From: Lingula anatina
Taxonomy: Eukaryota > Brachiopoda > Lingulata > Lingulida > Lingulidae
DNA length: 27,901 nucleotides
NCBI RefSeq assembly: GCF_001039355.2
Contig: NW_019773825.1
Span: forward strand, 508,958 to 536,858
Direction of reading: 5' to 3'
Below the pieces are notes generated by a model that ran no database searches, was not told the DNA's origin, and worked only from the letters and a program-made list of their open reading frames with translations. Below are positions 14,890-24,918 of the stretch, in pieces. Made by a program: the position numbers and the translations under genes. Position 1 is the stretch's first letter. Each line of letters opens with the position of its first letter.

Positions 14890-17773
14890 ATGTGAAAAAA
14901 CAGCATAACTTCTAAAATAATGGCCAGATTATGCTGATTTTCCAACTCAACCTGCATTTTAGTAAGATTGACCACTCCTGTAAGTATAATGACAATTGGC
15001 CTATCTGTTTTTCTTATATAGTGTTATCAGTGTTGCATATATGTTGAAAAAAGTGAAAAAATAGCATAACTCCCCTAAAAATGGCTTGATCATGCTGATT
15101 TTTGAACTTGATCTGCGGATTATGAATCTTCATCAGTTTTGTAAGTTTGAAGCCAAAAAGTAAAGCTGTTTTCCACTTATCGTGTTATCGGTGCTGCATA
15201 TATGCTGAAAAAAGTAAAAAAAAAAAAGCATAACTTCCCTACAAGTCACCCGATCATGCTGATTTTCGAACTTGACCTGCGTATTATAAATATTTATCAG
15301 TTCTCTAAGTTTCAAGCCAAAAGCCAAAACGGTTTTCCAGTTATCGTGTTATCGGTGCTGTATATATATGCTGAAAAAAGAGAAAAAATAGCCTAAATTC
15401 ACTAAAAATGACCCAATCACGCTGATTTTCGAACTTGACCTGCGTATTATGAATATTCATCAGTTCTGTAAGTTTCAAGCCAAAAGGTAAAATGGTTTTC
15501 CACTTATCGTGTTATCGGTGCTGCATATATGCTGAAAAAAGTGAAAAAACAGCATAAATTCCCTAAAAGTGACCCGATCATGCTGATTTTCGAACTTGAC
15601 CTGCGTATTATGAATATTCATCAGTTCTGTAAGTTTCAAGTCAAAAGGTAAAATGGTTTTCCACTTATCGTGTTATCGGTGCTGCATATATGCTGAAAAA
15701 AGTGAAAAAACAGCATAAATTCCCTAAAAGTGACCCGATCATGCTGATTTTCGAACTTGACCTGCGTATTATGAATATTCATCAGTTCTGTAAGTTTCAA
15801 GTCAAAAGGTAAAATGGTTTTCCACTTATCGTGTTATCGGTGCTGCATATATGCTGAAAAAAGTGAAAAAACAGCATAAATTCCCTAAAAGTGACCCGAT
15901 CATGCTGATTTTCGAACTTGACCTGCGTATTATGAATATTCATCAGTTCTGTAAGTTTCAAGTCAAAAGGTAAAATGGTTTTCCACTTATCGTGTTATCG
16001 GTGCTGCATATATGCTGAAAAAAGTGAAAAAACAGCATAAATTCCCTAAAAGTGACCCGATCATGCTGATTTTCGAACTTGACCTGCGTATTATGAATAT
16101 TCATCAGTTCTGTAAGTTTCAAGTCAAAAGGTAAAATGGTTTTCCACTTATCGTGTTATCGGTGCTGCATATATGCTGAAAAAAGTGAAAAAACAGCATA
16201 AATTCCCTAAAAGTGACCCGATCATGCTGATTTTCGAACTTGACCTGCGTATTATGAATATTCATCAGTTCTGTAAGTTTCAAGTCAAAAGGTAAAATGG
16301 TTTTCCACTTATCGTGTTATCGGTGCTGCATATATGCTGAAAAAAGTGAAAAAACAGCATAAATTCCCTAAAAGTGACCCGATCATGCTGATTTTCGAAC
16401 TTGACCTGCGTATTATGAATATTCATCAGTTCTGTAAGTTTCAAGTCAAAAGGTAAAATGGTTTTCCACTTATCGTGTTATCGGTGCTGCATATATGCTG
16501 AAAAAAGTGAAAAAACAGCATAAATTCCCTAAAAGTGACCCGATCATGCTGATTTTCGAACTTGACCTGCGTATTATGAATATTCATCAGTTCTGTAAGT
16601 TTCAAGTCAAAAGGTAAAATGGTTTTCCACTTATCGTGTTATCGGTGCTGCATATATGCTGAAAAAAGTGAAAAAACAGCATAAATTCCCTAAAAGTGAC
16701 CCGATCATGCTGATTTTCGAACTTGACCTGCGTATTATGAATATTCATCAGTTCTGTAAGTTTCAAGTCAAAAGGTAAAATGGTTTTCCACTTATCGTGT
16801 TATCGGTGCTGCATATATGCTGAAAAAAGTGAAAAAACAGCATAAATTCCCTAAAAGTGACCCGATCATGCTGATTTTCGAACTTGACCTGCGTATTATG
16901 AATATTCATCAGTTCTGTAAGTTTCAAGTCAAAAGGTAAAATGGTTTTCCACTTATCGTGTTATCGGTGCTGCATATATGCTGAAAAAAGTGAAAAAACA
17001 GCATAAATTCCCTAAAAGTGACCCGATCATGCTGATTTTCGAACTTGACCTGCGTATTATGAATATTCATCAGTTCTGTAAGTTTCAAGTCAAAAGGTAA
17101 AATGGTTTTCCACTTATCGTGTTATCGGTGCTGCATATATGCTGAAAAAAGTGAAAAAACAGCATAAATTCCCTAAAAGTGACCCGATCATGCTGATTTT
17201 CGAACTTGACCTGCGTATTATGAATATTCATCAGTTCTGTAAGTTTCAAGTCAAAAGGTAAAATGGTTTTCCACTTATCGTGTTATCGGTGCTGCATATA
17301 TGCTGAAAAAAGTGAAAAAACAGCATAAATTCCCTAAAAGTGACCCGATCATGCTGATTTTCGAACTTGACCTGCGTATTATGAATATTCATCAGTTCTG
17401 TAAGTTTCAAGTCAAAAGGTAAAATGGTTTTCCACTTATCGTGTTATCGGTGCTGCATATATGCTGAAAAAAGTGAAAAAACAGCATAAATTCCCTAAAA
17501 GTGACCCGATCATGCTGATTTTCGAACTTGACCTGCGTATTATGAATATTCATCAGTTCTGTAAGTTTCAAGTCAAAAGGTAAAATGGTTTTCCACTTAT
17601 CGTGTTATCGGTGCTGCATATATGCTGAAAAAAGTGAAAAAACAGCATAAATTCCCTAAAAGTGACCCGATCATGCTGATTTTCGAACTTGACCTGCGTA
17701 TTATGAATATTCATCAGTTCTGTAAGTTTCAAGTCAAAAGGTAAAATGGTTTTCCACTTATCGTGTTATCGGT
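14890..17773 (+). repeat. Tandem array, 161-bp unit, about 18 units
   Basis: The landmark CCACTTATCG recurs at 15500, 15661, 15822 and every 161 bp to 17754. The 14 intervals from 15500 to 17754 look identical by eye. To the left the copies decay: intervals 163 and 164 bp, then two strongly diverged units reaching back to about 14890. Each unit carries the palindrome GCATATATGC and an A-rich tract. 161 is not a multiple of 3 and no long frame survives, so it is not coding. The gradient suggests expansion from the right-hand end. Confidence 0.97.
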
Positions 17774-18060
17774 AAAAGTGCACGGCGACGGCGACGACAG
17801 ACGCAGATGATGGCTATATTTACAGACACATCTGTGTCTGTACATAAAAAACAGCATAACTTCCATATAGATGGCCATATCATGCTGATTTTCGAACTTT
17901 ACCTGCATATTATGAAAGCTCATCAGTTCTGTAAGTTTCAAGCCAAAAGGTAAAACGGTTTTTCACTTATCATGTTATCGGTGGTCAAAGTGCACGGCGA
18001 CGACAACAGACGCAGGTGATGGCTATATGTACAGACACATCTGTGTCTGTACATAAAAAG
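17774..18060 (+). repeat. Repeat-family terminus, present twice, with hairpin
   Basis: The array breaks into a GC-rich block (GTGCACGGCGACGGCGACGA), then TACAGACACATCTGTGTCTGTACATAAAA. A further diverged 161-bp unit (about 17850-17970) is followed by a second terminus (about 17980-18060). The same block ends the inverted copies at 22443 and about 22918-22980. It is therefore a defined end of the family, not part of the satellite. Confidence 0.85.
18030..18055. repeat. Perfect 12-bp-arm hairpin at repeat terminus
   Basis: TGTACAGACACA, then TC, then TGTGTCTGTACA: perfect arms with a 2-bp centre. A version one base shorter at the outer end sits near 17820-17844. It lies at the outer edge of the repeat family, next to unique sequence. 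Confidence 0.85.
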
Positions 18061-18134
18061 TGCTCATTATTCATCATTTTGCGATATTAATTCCATCTTT
18101 GTTTCCTTCCTTTCTTGTAAGAACAAAACCACAT

Positions 18135-19387
18135 ATTATGGATACCAATCACTCAAAGTATTTATTCAAATGACTTAAATGGAAGTTGACTTCCTTCAAT
18201 AAATATTGCACTATTACAACATATGTATGGCTAGTTTTTACAGCACAAGTTGAAATTTTACTAACATGTAAAGTGGTACAAAAATGCACAAGGCCTTGTG
18301 CCTGAATAATTGGGAAAAATACTTCTGTCTAGATGATGCATCTCTGAACATGCATTTCTTGTTAGTATTAAAGACTGTCTATATAATTATCTAATTAAAA
18401 AAAGCCAGCAATCATGGATTTCAGCCGTGCCATAAATGCCAGTAAGTTGCATTTAAAACTTAAATGGAATGTATTTTGCAGCACCAACAAGATTAATTCT
18501 TATTCATTAGCGATCATTAAAACTTTGTGTTTATAATAGAACTTAATATGATCATTACAATGGAAAGACAAAAAAATGCAAAGTTCATCTTCCTAACAAA
18601 ATGCCACAACCGAACTGAGACTTCAAAAAAGAAAAATCAAAGAAAAGAACAATTCATCCCCAGAAAAAAATAGAAAATACTGTAGCACACGGGCTGTATT
18701 TTCTTAATTATACAACTTGCACAATATTCACAAGTTTCAGGACTTTTCAGAAAGTAGCCTCAATACAAGTAGCAGCGGGGTCTAAGATAATAATTCTTAC
18801 TAAACTAAGGCAGTAAATGAAACAGTCCTTGAAGGAAAGCTATAATCAAAGTTGATAGTAGAAACAAGTAACGATAAATTTGGTCTGCCAAGAAATGGGT
18901 TATTCCAAACTTTCTTACATATCTATTTACATATTAAAATATGTTTCACTTAGAAATGCCAATGTTTTGATGTGGCTACCAGCTTCTATAATCTTAAATG
19001 TTGTTTAGCAAACAATGGAATGAGTTACATTCTTAATAAGGCTAAGAATGAAAAAAATACCTTCACCTTGTGTTTTTTGAAAAACAAAATACAAACACAT
19101 CTTAGTCTACGACTTCATAAAAGAGAAAAAATAGAAAATAAAGACATTACAAGAAGTTCATAACAACCCGTAGCTTAAATATTCAATAACATAATTTAGT
19201 TTTCTTTCTAAAGAAAACTTTAGTTTAAAAGATTCAGTAATTGATATTCAGTCAAAACTGATCAAATGCCACTTCTGAAATTAATGCATTAAATGAAATA
19301 AAGCTCTGGGTATACTATGAAAAAACAAAGAAAAACAGAAAACCAACTTTTATCCTATACATGTACATCTTTTGAAGAAGACCCTAT
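18135..19387 (-). other. PICK1: Probable PICK1 3' UTR
   Basis: About 1.25 kb of unique AT-rich sequence follows the PICK1 stop. It has no credible ORF and none of the repeat families that fill the flanks. The only minus-strand AATAAA I find in it lies near its end (18161-18166). The 3' end is inferred and the exact cleavage site is not seen. Confidence 0.55.
18161..18166 (-). terminator. PICK1: Candidate poly(A) signal AATAAA of PICK1
   Basis: TTTATT on the plus strand reads AATAAA on the minus strand, about 1.22 kb after the PICK1 stop codon and about 100 bp before the repeat terminus at 18060. Position and uniqueness support it; no transcript evidence is available here. Confidence 0.45.
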
Positions 19388-19638
19388 CTAATCAGTACTG
19401 ATGAGATCTCCACTGAAAGCCCCCGTTTGATTTCTAGCTGTATCTGTGCCTTCTTCTTCCTCCTCTTCATCCTCCTCATTATCATTAAACTGGTTACTAG
19501 TGTCATATGTGAAAGTACTTCTGGCCAAGTCCACTTCTATTGGGAACACATCCGCTTCTTTTAATACAACTTGACAGTCATTGTGATACTTGGACATGGC
19601 TGTGACTAAACGTTGGAGCTGAAAGACTATGTCTTGAA
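19388..19638 (-). CDS. PICK1: PICK1 last coding exon with stop
   Basis: Acceptor TATTGCAG; 82 codons plus TAG. It encodes QDIVFQLQRLVTAMSKYHND, then CQVVLKEADVFPIEVDL, followed by an acidic tail of about 12 Asp/Glu and a short Thr/Ser-rich end. Confidence 0.95.
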
Positions 19639-19955
19639 CTGCAATAAAAGAAATATTTTCTGGTAAGTCACAAGAAGTTCCAAAAATACCTACAATCACA
19701 ACCTATTAGACAATTTACAACCTTCAATGCTAGTAACTTATGTTCAAATACCAAGAAATATATAAGTAACATTTTATAGGGTTTTTTTGTGATGCTGCCA
19801 TTAGATAACATATTCAGATCTCATAAAAAAAATTCTCCTTAATAAAGTCCACACCCTCACCGTGTTTCTGATCCAGCAGCTCTATCTTGACCAGCACATC
19901 TGACCTCATTTTGGCAAACCTGGCCCTGGCCTCCTGTCTGCACCGCAGGATTAAC
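19388..19955 (-). CDS. PICK1: PICK1 (protein interacting with C kinase 1), last two coding exons
   Basis: Two exons (19861-19955 and 19388-19638) join in frame and encode the C-terminal ~114 residues. RLILRCRQEARARF and LLDQKH-VQDIVFQLQRL, then ADVFPIEVDL, agree almost residue for residue with vertebrate PICK1 as I remember it. A run of Asp/Glu follows (NDNEEDEEEEEEG), as in the acidic tail of the vertebrate protein. Family knowledge: PICK1 has an N-terminal PDZ and a central BAR domain, binds curved membranes and controls trafficking of membrane receptors and vesicles; this piece covers the last BAR helix and the tail. The rest of the gene lies past the right edge. It ends at TAG (19388-19390). 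Confidence 0.95.
19861..19955 (-). CDS. PICK1: PICK1 penultimate coding exon
   Basis: Acceptor TACCAG|G, donor CACG|GTGAGG; 1 nt + 31 codons + 1 nt. It encodes LILRCRQEARARFAKMRSDV LVKIELLDQKH, part of the BAR domain's last helix. An upstream in-frame extension to about 19963 exists (alternative AG), but the residues there do not clearly match the family. Confidence 0.92.
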
Positions 19956-21476
19956 CTGGTATTATAAACAACACCTTCTTACACGACTCCAGCAGTGTAA
20001 TATGAAATATTTACACAAGAAAAGTACATTATCTCATAACACTGAGAAACAAAAGGCAGGTTTGTATTAATAGAGCTTCTGAATAGGGTCACTTTATCAC
20101 GAAGGAAAGACACTGACAGNATTGTAAGAAATTTTCTTAGAGTAATTTGACGTACCTAGCTTTTATGATGCGTCATAGATGAATGGTACTACTTTGTAGT
20201 GTACGCTGATATTCAGTCACGACGAAACTACTTCCTTAAGCTTACAAAACACAATAAAATGTTTCTATGAACTTTAAGATACACATTCCACGCCGTATGC
20301 AGCAGTGACTAGAGTGACCTTCATGCGGTACAAAACACTAAGCAAACTACAGGCCAATTTCTGAAAGGGGACACCTTCCGGACCTTCATACGCACGGCAA
20401 CTGACAAAGCTGATTGACAAAAAAGGAAAATTTCAAATTTTCAGCGAGAGATCGTTCGCAATCCGAGAGAGACCAGGAGGCAATTTTCATATTTGTTAAA
20501 GAGACTTCGTAAGCCAAAGGGCGAGACGAGAACGCAATTTTCGTATCGTCAACGTCTCAATCCGAGTGAAACGAGAAAGCTCATACTCGTTCAGTTGCTT
20601 TCGTTTGCGGCAGATCGTCAGCCGGAGATCGTTCTCGATTGTTTTTAACCCTCCGTCCCTCCCCATTGGAATTTATAATTTTTAAAAATATTTTTCATTT
20701 CATTTGTACATTTCAAGGGACTTCATTAGCGGTAGATCGTCAGCGGGAGATCGTGAACGATCTGAGCGAGACAAGAAAGCAATAATGGTAATCTTTATTG
20801 CATCTCTTAATATTGCTCTTTTGTTCTGTTACTGAAGTCTCTACTGTCAACAATGCTATTGTGCGCCTCAGCAAAACTACCGATCGCTATCTCACACCAA
20901 ATACTGCGGTAAAGAAACAACAGCCCGACAGTAGAACTCTTAATAGATTCTCCTGGTATCTGAATGAATGGATATGACGATGTTGTTTAGCGTCCTAAAC
21001 TAACTGTACTGATCGTTATATTGCACCTTGGGCCGCACACGTAGTACTGAGGTAAAGGTACGCTAGGGCAACATTGCCGACTGTTAGATCTTTATAAGCG
21101 CGAGAACAGCCCGGTGGCCGATTTTAAGGTGTACGAAATTCACGAAATCAAGATCGCGCAAAATTGCTTACTGGCCGAAATTCATGGTCCAGAAAAAACT
21201 CCAGACGGCCGATTTTAAGATCGTTCGAAATTCAAGAGCCGTTCGAAATTCATGGCACTTTACCGTATTGCTTTGAAGTTAGCAGAAATTTGTTTTCTCT
21301 CTCAGAAAGGAATATTCTGTATTAGGGATGGGGATTTCAAGGGATCATTCAAGTTTTCAGTCAGTGTTTATTCAATGCATTGATCTTCACCAGTGTGCTA
21401 CATAGAGTAAATTGATGAAATGTATCAATAATCAATACGTATGTCATGTAATGTCAAAGGTTTATTAGAACATCTG
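19956..21476. other. PICK1 intron, left part
   Basis: No exon is seen. 20430-20780 contains several scattered GAGATCGT / GAGCGAGAC-type short repeats. 21110-21260 repeats GGCCGATTTTAAG and TTCGAAATTCA. A CGGTAAAG motif near 20906 and its complement near 21257 may be ends of another short inverted-repeat element. One ambiguous base at 20120. Confidence 0.45.
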
Positions 21477-22083
21477 GCCCCCGTTTCACAAAAAAACTTA
21501 AGTCGGTTTCCCTGACTTAGGGCTTGGTTACCAACGTAATTAAGTCGTTACGTCACTAAGTCCTGTTTCACAAAGAATCTAAAAGGTCGCTTACGTCGTT
21601 TTTTTCTTAGCTGTAAGTCGACAATGTCAAGTCTCCTCGGGAGGAGACTTAAGTCGGCAAGCTCAACTAAAACTCGGTAAATGAGAGCATTCACAACAAA
21701 AATCTGGAAAGAACATACCTCCTTCAAGATATTGTGTTATAATATCCTTGAATAGCACTGACATTTATGGAATATTAAAATAAAAAATAAAATTCCACTT
21801 TACCCAGCCGATCGCGTGTTTGTTTATGTTTTTGACCGCTAGACGTCCCTCAGTAGTGTTCCACGACAAGCTAATGTTTAACTACTACTGTGAAACTTTT
21901 GATATTTTACACCTCCTTTTCTTGAAGAGTTTCTTGTGCGCGTCGACTATGTTAAGCACGCCAAGCTAAGACGTTAGATTCTTTGTGAAACACTCCTAGT
22001 CGACTGCAGCTAAGTCGACCTAGCTAGGCCACCCAGCTCAAGCTAGTCGACTACGGATTTAAGATACTTTGTGAAACGGGGGC
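21477..22083. mobile_element. 607-bp inverted-repeat element with nested terminal repeats
   Basis: The ends are GCCCCCGTTTCACAAA and its complement, with the 3-bp duplication CTG (21474-21476, 22084-22086). A second inverted pair based on TGTTTCACAAAGAATCTAA lies inside (21562-21583 and 21974-21995). The interior holds many AAGTCG/CGACTT repeats and a palindrome AAGTCTCCTC-GG-GAGGAGACTT (about 21629-21650). No ORF; non-autonomous. It sits in the long PICK1 intron. Confidence 0.75.
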
Positions 22084-22442
22084 CTGCACAAATGTTGGTA
22101 ACATTCAAACTTTAAATTGTTGCGTCTGGTTACCTCCACAATATGAAGCTGTTCATAATGTTTCAAAGTGGTTTAATAGCATTTGTACTTGAACCTTAGT
22201 CTTAAAAGTACAGGTGCTTATTTTGTAATATACTTCTCTTATGTATAGACATGGCATCCCTCACAAAACAAAATGGAAAATGTCTCGTCTTGTATAGCAT
22301 AAGAGATAAAATTAAACAAACCTTTCCTTTACATTTTATTGTAGATGACTAGTTTGATTTTTCTGGTACCTATTTAGTCTGTACATTTGGTAGCTTAATT
22401 GTCTTGTAGCATTTACCAAGTTATCAGAATATAATAATTTTT

Positions 22443-22910
22443 TATGTACAGACACATATTGCCATCACCTGCATCTGTCGTCGCCGGCGCCGTGCACTTT
22501 CCTTGTAAACATGATAAGTGGAGGGCAGTTTTACTTTTTGGCTTTATATTTACAGAGCTGATGAATATTCATAAAATGCAGGATGGTAAACTTGTTATCG
22601 TGTATTGTGTAATAAAGTGTCAAAAATGGAAATAAACTCATATCATTGCAGTTTGTCAGATTCAATCATTCACTATGTTCAGAATCTCAGAATGGAGGAA
22701 ATTGGACATTTAACACTGTTGTATTGATATTTTTCCCATCTCATCAATTTTCTTAGTTGATCGTATAAAAATGGCAGTAACCTGTAAATTTTGTTNAAAC
22801 ATCATGTAATATTGCATCAAAATTAAAAAAAAAAAAAACTATTTTGGGCACTGCTCCCATGATGACCATTTAAGAAAAACCATGTCACTTACTGTTCTCA
22901 AACAGTACAG
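22443..22910 (-). repeat. Inverted, internally deleted copy of the modular repeat family
   Basis: Read on the minus strand from 22910: part of a 335-bp unit (GTTTGAGAACAGTAAGTGAC), the first 193-bp unit and the start of the second, then a jump into the end of a 161-bp unit, then the GC-rich terminus ending near 22443 (ATGTGTCTGTACATAAAAAA). Module order equals that of 14260-18060. It contains an ambiguous base at 22796. Confidence 0.85.
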
Positions 22911-22917
22911 TAAATAA

Positions 22918-23157
22918 GTACAGTGTCTGTACAGTGTCTGTACATATTGCCATCACCTGCGTCTGTCGTCGCCGTCACTGTTGCTGGCGCCGTGCACTTT
23001 CATTGTAAACACGATAAGTGGAAGGCAGTTTTACTTTTTGGCTGTATATTTATAGAGCTGATGAATATTCATAAAATGCAGGTCAAGTTCGAAAATCAGC
23101 ATGATCAGGCCATTATTGTAGAAGTTATGCTGTTTTTTCACTTTTCAGCATATATGC
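22918..23157 (-). repeat. Inverted repeat-family copy, terminus side (interrupted by the LTR element)
   Basis: On the minus strand: most of a 161-bp-type unit (23157 to about 23000), then the GC-rich terminus with the TGTACAGACAC motif. It continues on the other side of the LTR element at 27541. Confidence 0.88.
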
Positions 23158-23286
23158 TGTAATGTTACGAGCGGAGGAGCGCACACCAGACGACACGTTG
23201 TAATAATCACTCAACTCAGCACACAGCCGCGCTTTATTCTAATTGGATAATATTACACAATGTGCATGACGCACCACTATGTGACA
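23158..23286 (-). repeat. 3' LTR (129 bp)
   Basis: A direct repeat of 27407-27535 with a constant offset of 4249 and one mismatch at 23270. AATAAA on the minus strand lies at 23233-23238 and could serve as the element's poly(A) signal. Confidence 0.95.
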
Positions 23287-23297
23287 TCCCCCCTTTT
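23287..23297 (-). promoter_or_regulatory. Polypurine tract
   Basis: On the minus strand AAAAGGGGGGA (all purine) lies immediately before the 3' LTR start (TGTCAC). This is the expected site of plus-strand priming. Its survival shows that the 3' end of the element is intact despite the missing integrase. Confidence 0.85.
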
Positions 23298-23389
23298 AAA
23301 GGAAAAACTAATTAACATACAGACAATCACTTAACAATTACTTATATGTCTAGCTACAAAATGTGATACACATGCTTATCTTAAACATT
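23298..23389. other. Residual 3' internal sequence of the LTR element and left chimera junction zone
   Basis: Between the polypurine tract and the first recognisable non-LTR codons lie about 90 bp of AT-rich sequence with no protein similarity that I can see. The left junction falls somewhere here and cannot be placed without another copy. Confidence 0.5.
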
Positions 23390-24918
23390 GTATTACTACC
23401 TTAGTTAAAGTATTTTCAACATGTATTGTGCCATACTAGGAAAGATAAAACACTAGACCACTGTTACACAACGATCAGGGGTGCTTATAAATCACTGAAA
23501 CGACCACCATTGGATAAGTCAGACCACAACATGATCCATCTCGTCCCAGCATACAAACAACAGCTGAAGCGTGAAAAACTGGTACGAAGAGTAATTCATC
23601 AGTTTAGTGAGGATGCAATAGAACGACTTCGTGGCTGTTTTGCATGCACTGACTGGGACTTATTTCTCCGGGATTCAGCTGATCTTGATGAATGTGCTGA
23701 AGTGACAATGAGCTACATAAAATTCTGCGAGGAATTATGCATTCCGAGTAAAACTGTTACATCATATCCAAACAACAAACCTTGGTTTTGTTCCTCAGTA
23801 CGTAAACAACTTGTGGCCAGACAGGAAGCATTCAGATTGGGCAATTTGGACGCTATCAAGCAGTCAAAATATGACCTGCGCCGGGCCATCAAGCGCGCTA
23901 AGTTGCGGTATAGAGATAAACTTGAGGCAGACATCTCCAGCTGTAATTCTAGTGAGCTCTGGCAGGGAGTGAACAAAATCACCGGCTACAAATTTAAAAC
24001 CAAACTCTCACCCACGGATGACACCAGCCTACCAGACAAGTTGAATGAATTCTACGCTCGCTTCGACAGACCAAATACTATATCTCCTATCATCTGTTCC
24101 CGAGATAAAGAAGCACCCTTCCAGCTGTCGGAAGAAGACACCCGGCTTGGTCTTATTAGATTGAAAGTTAAGAAAGCGGCAGGTCCGGATGGGATTACAC
24201 CTAGGTTGCTGAAATTATGTGCCGATGAGCTCTCTGGTGTACTGTGCAACATCTACAATTGGTCTTTACGCTCTAGCTATGTGCCAAAAATATTTAAACA
24301 ATCTGTGATAATACCTGTTCCAAAGCGCACGCCTGTTGCCTGTCTTAATGACTTTAGGCCTGTAGCTCTAACTTCCATTGTTATGAAATTGCTTGAGAAA
24401 TTTGTTATGCAACATGTGAAATCAAAATTACCGACGTCCTCAGACCCTTTTCAATTTGCATATAGAAAGAATAGGTCGACGGAAGATGCTGTTGCTATTA
24501 CTCTACATAATGTTCTTACTTTTTTGGATCGTAAAATCCCTAACTATGCAAGGTTACTTTTTATTGACTATAGTTCTGCTTTTAACACGATATCGCCTTT
24601 TAAACTTCACGAAAAACTTATTAACTCTCTCCATTTTAGTAAATCACTAAGTAATTGGATTTTAAATTTCTTAATTAATCGTACTCAACAGGTCAAAGTC
24701 GGCAATAACTTTTCCAAGACTATAGAGATAAATACTGGCACGCCTCAGGGCTGCGTTATCTCGCCTCTCTTATATTCTCTGTTTACATCCGACTGTGTTG
24801 CTTCGTATCCTGATTGCTTGATTGTTAAGTTTGCGGATGATACCACCTGCGCTGGTCTTATTAGCACTTCCGAGTCTGACTAACGAAATCAAGTTTCGGC
24901 CCTTGTTTCATGGTGCTT
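23390..24918 (+). pseudogene. Non-LTR retrotransposon (CR1/Rex1/jockey-like) EN-RT fragment inside the LTR element
   Basis: The plus-strand frame is open from 23405 to a TAA at 24881. It begins with the end of an endonuclease region (FQHVLCHTRKDKTLDHCY, then LDKSDHN) and runs through RT motifs: KKAAGPDGITPRLLK, FRPVALTS, FQFAYRKNRSTEDAV, LLFIDYSSAFNTI, GTPQGCVISPLLYSLF and KFADDT. Past the TAA the same frame continues RNQVSALVSWC, as in intact relatives, up to about 24916. The stop is therefore a point nonsense in a Tyr-type position and the real end is a junction. Upstream, an in-frame TAG lies at 23402. Both the start (most of EN, ORF1) and the 3' end (RT thumb, UTR, tail) are absent. It has no promoter of its own. 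Confidence 0.9.

Noticed and set aside
15133-15396. Short frames in the 161-bp repeats (FENQHD-like)
   Set aside because: The period is not divisible by three, units carry stops in all frames, and the same peptide recurs only because the DNA repeat recurs.
14890-17773. Regular repeat array resembling a CRISPR at first glance
   Set aside because: Units are contiguous 161-bp copies with no unique spacers, in an animal genome with introns. It is a satellite-type tandem array.
20880-21275. Possible further inverted-repeat element with CGGTAAAG ends
   Set aside because: Only about 10 bp at the ends match and no target duplication was found. The evidence is too weak to call an element.
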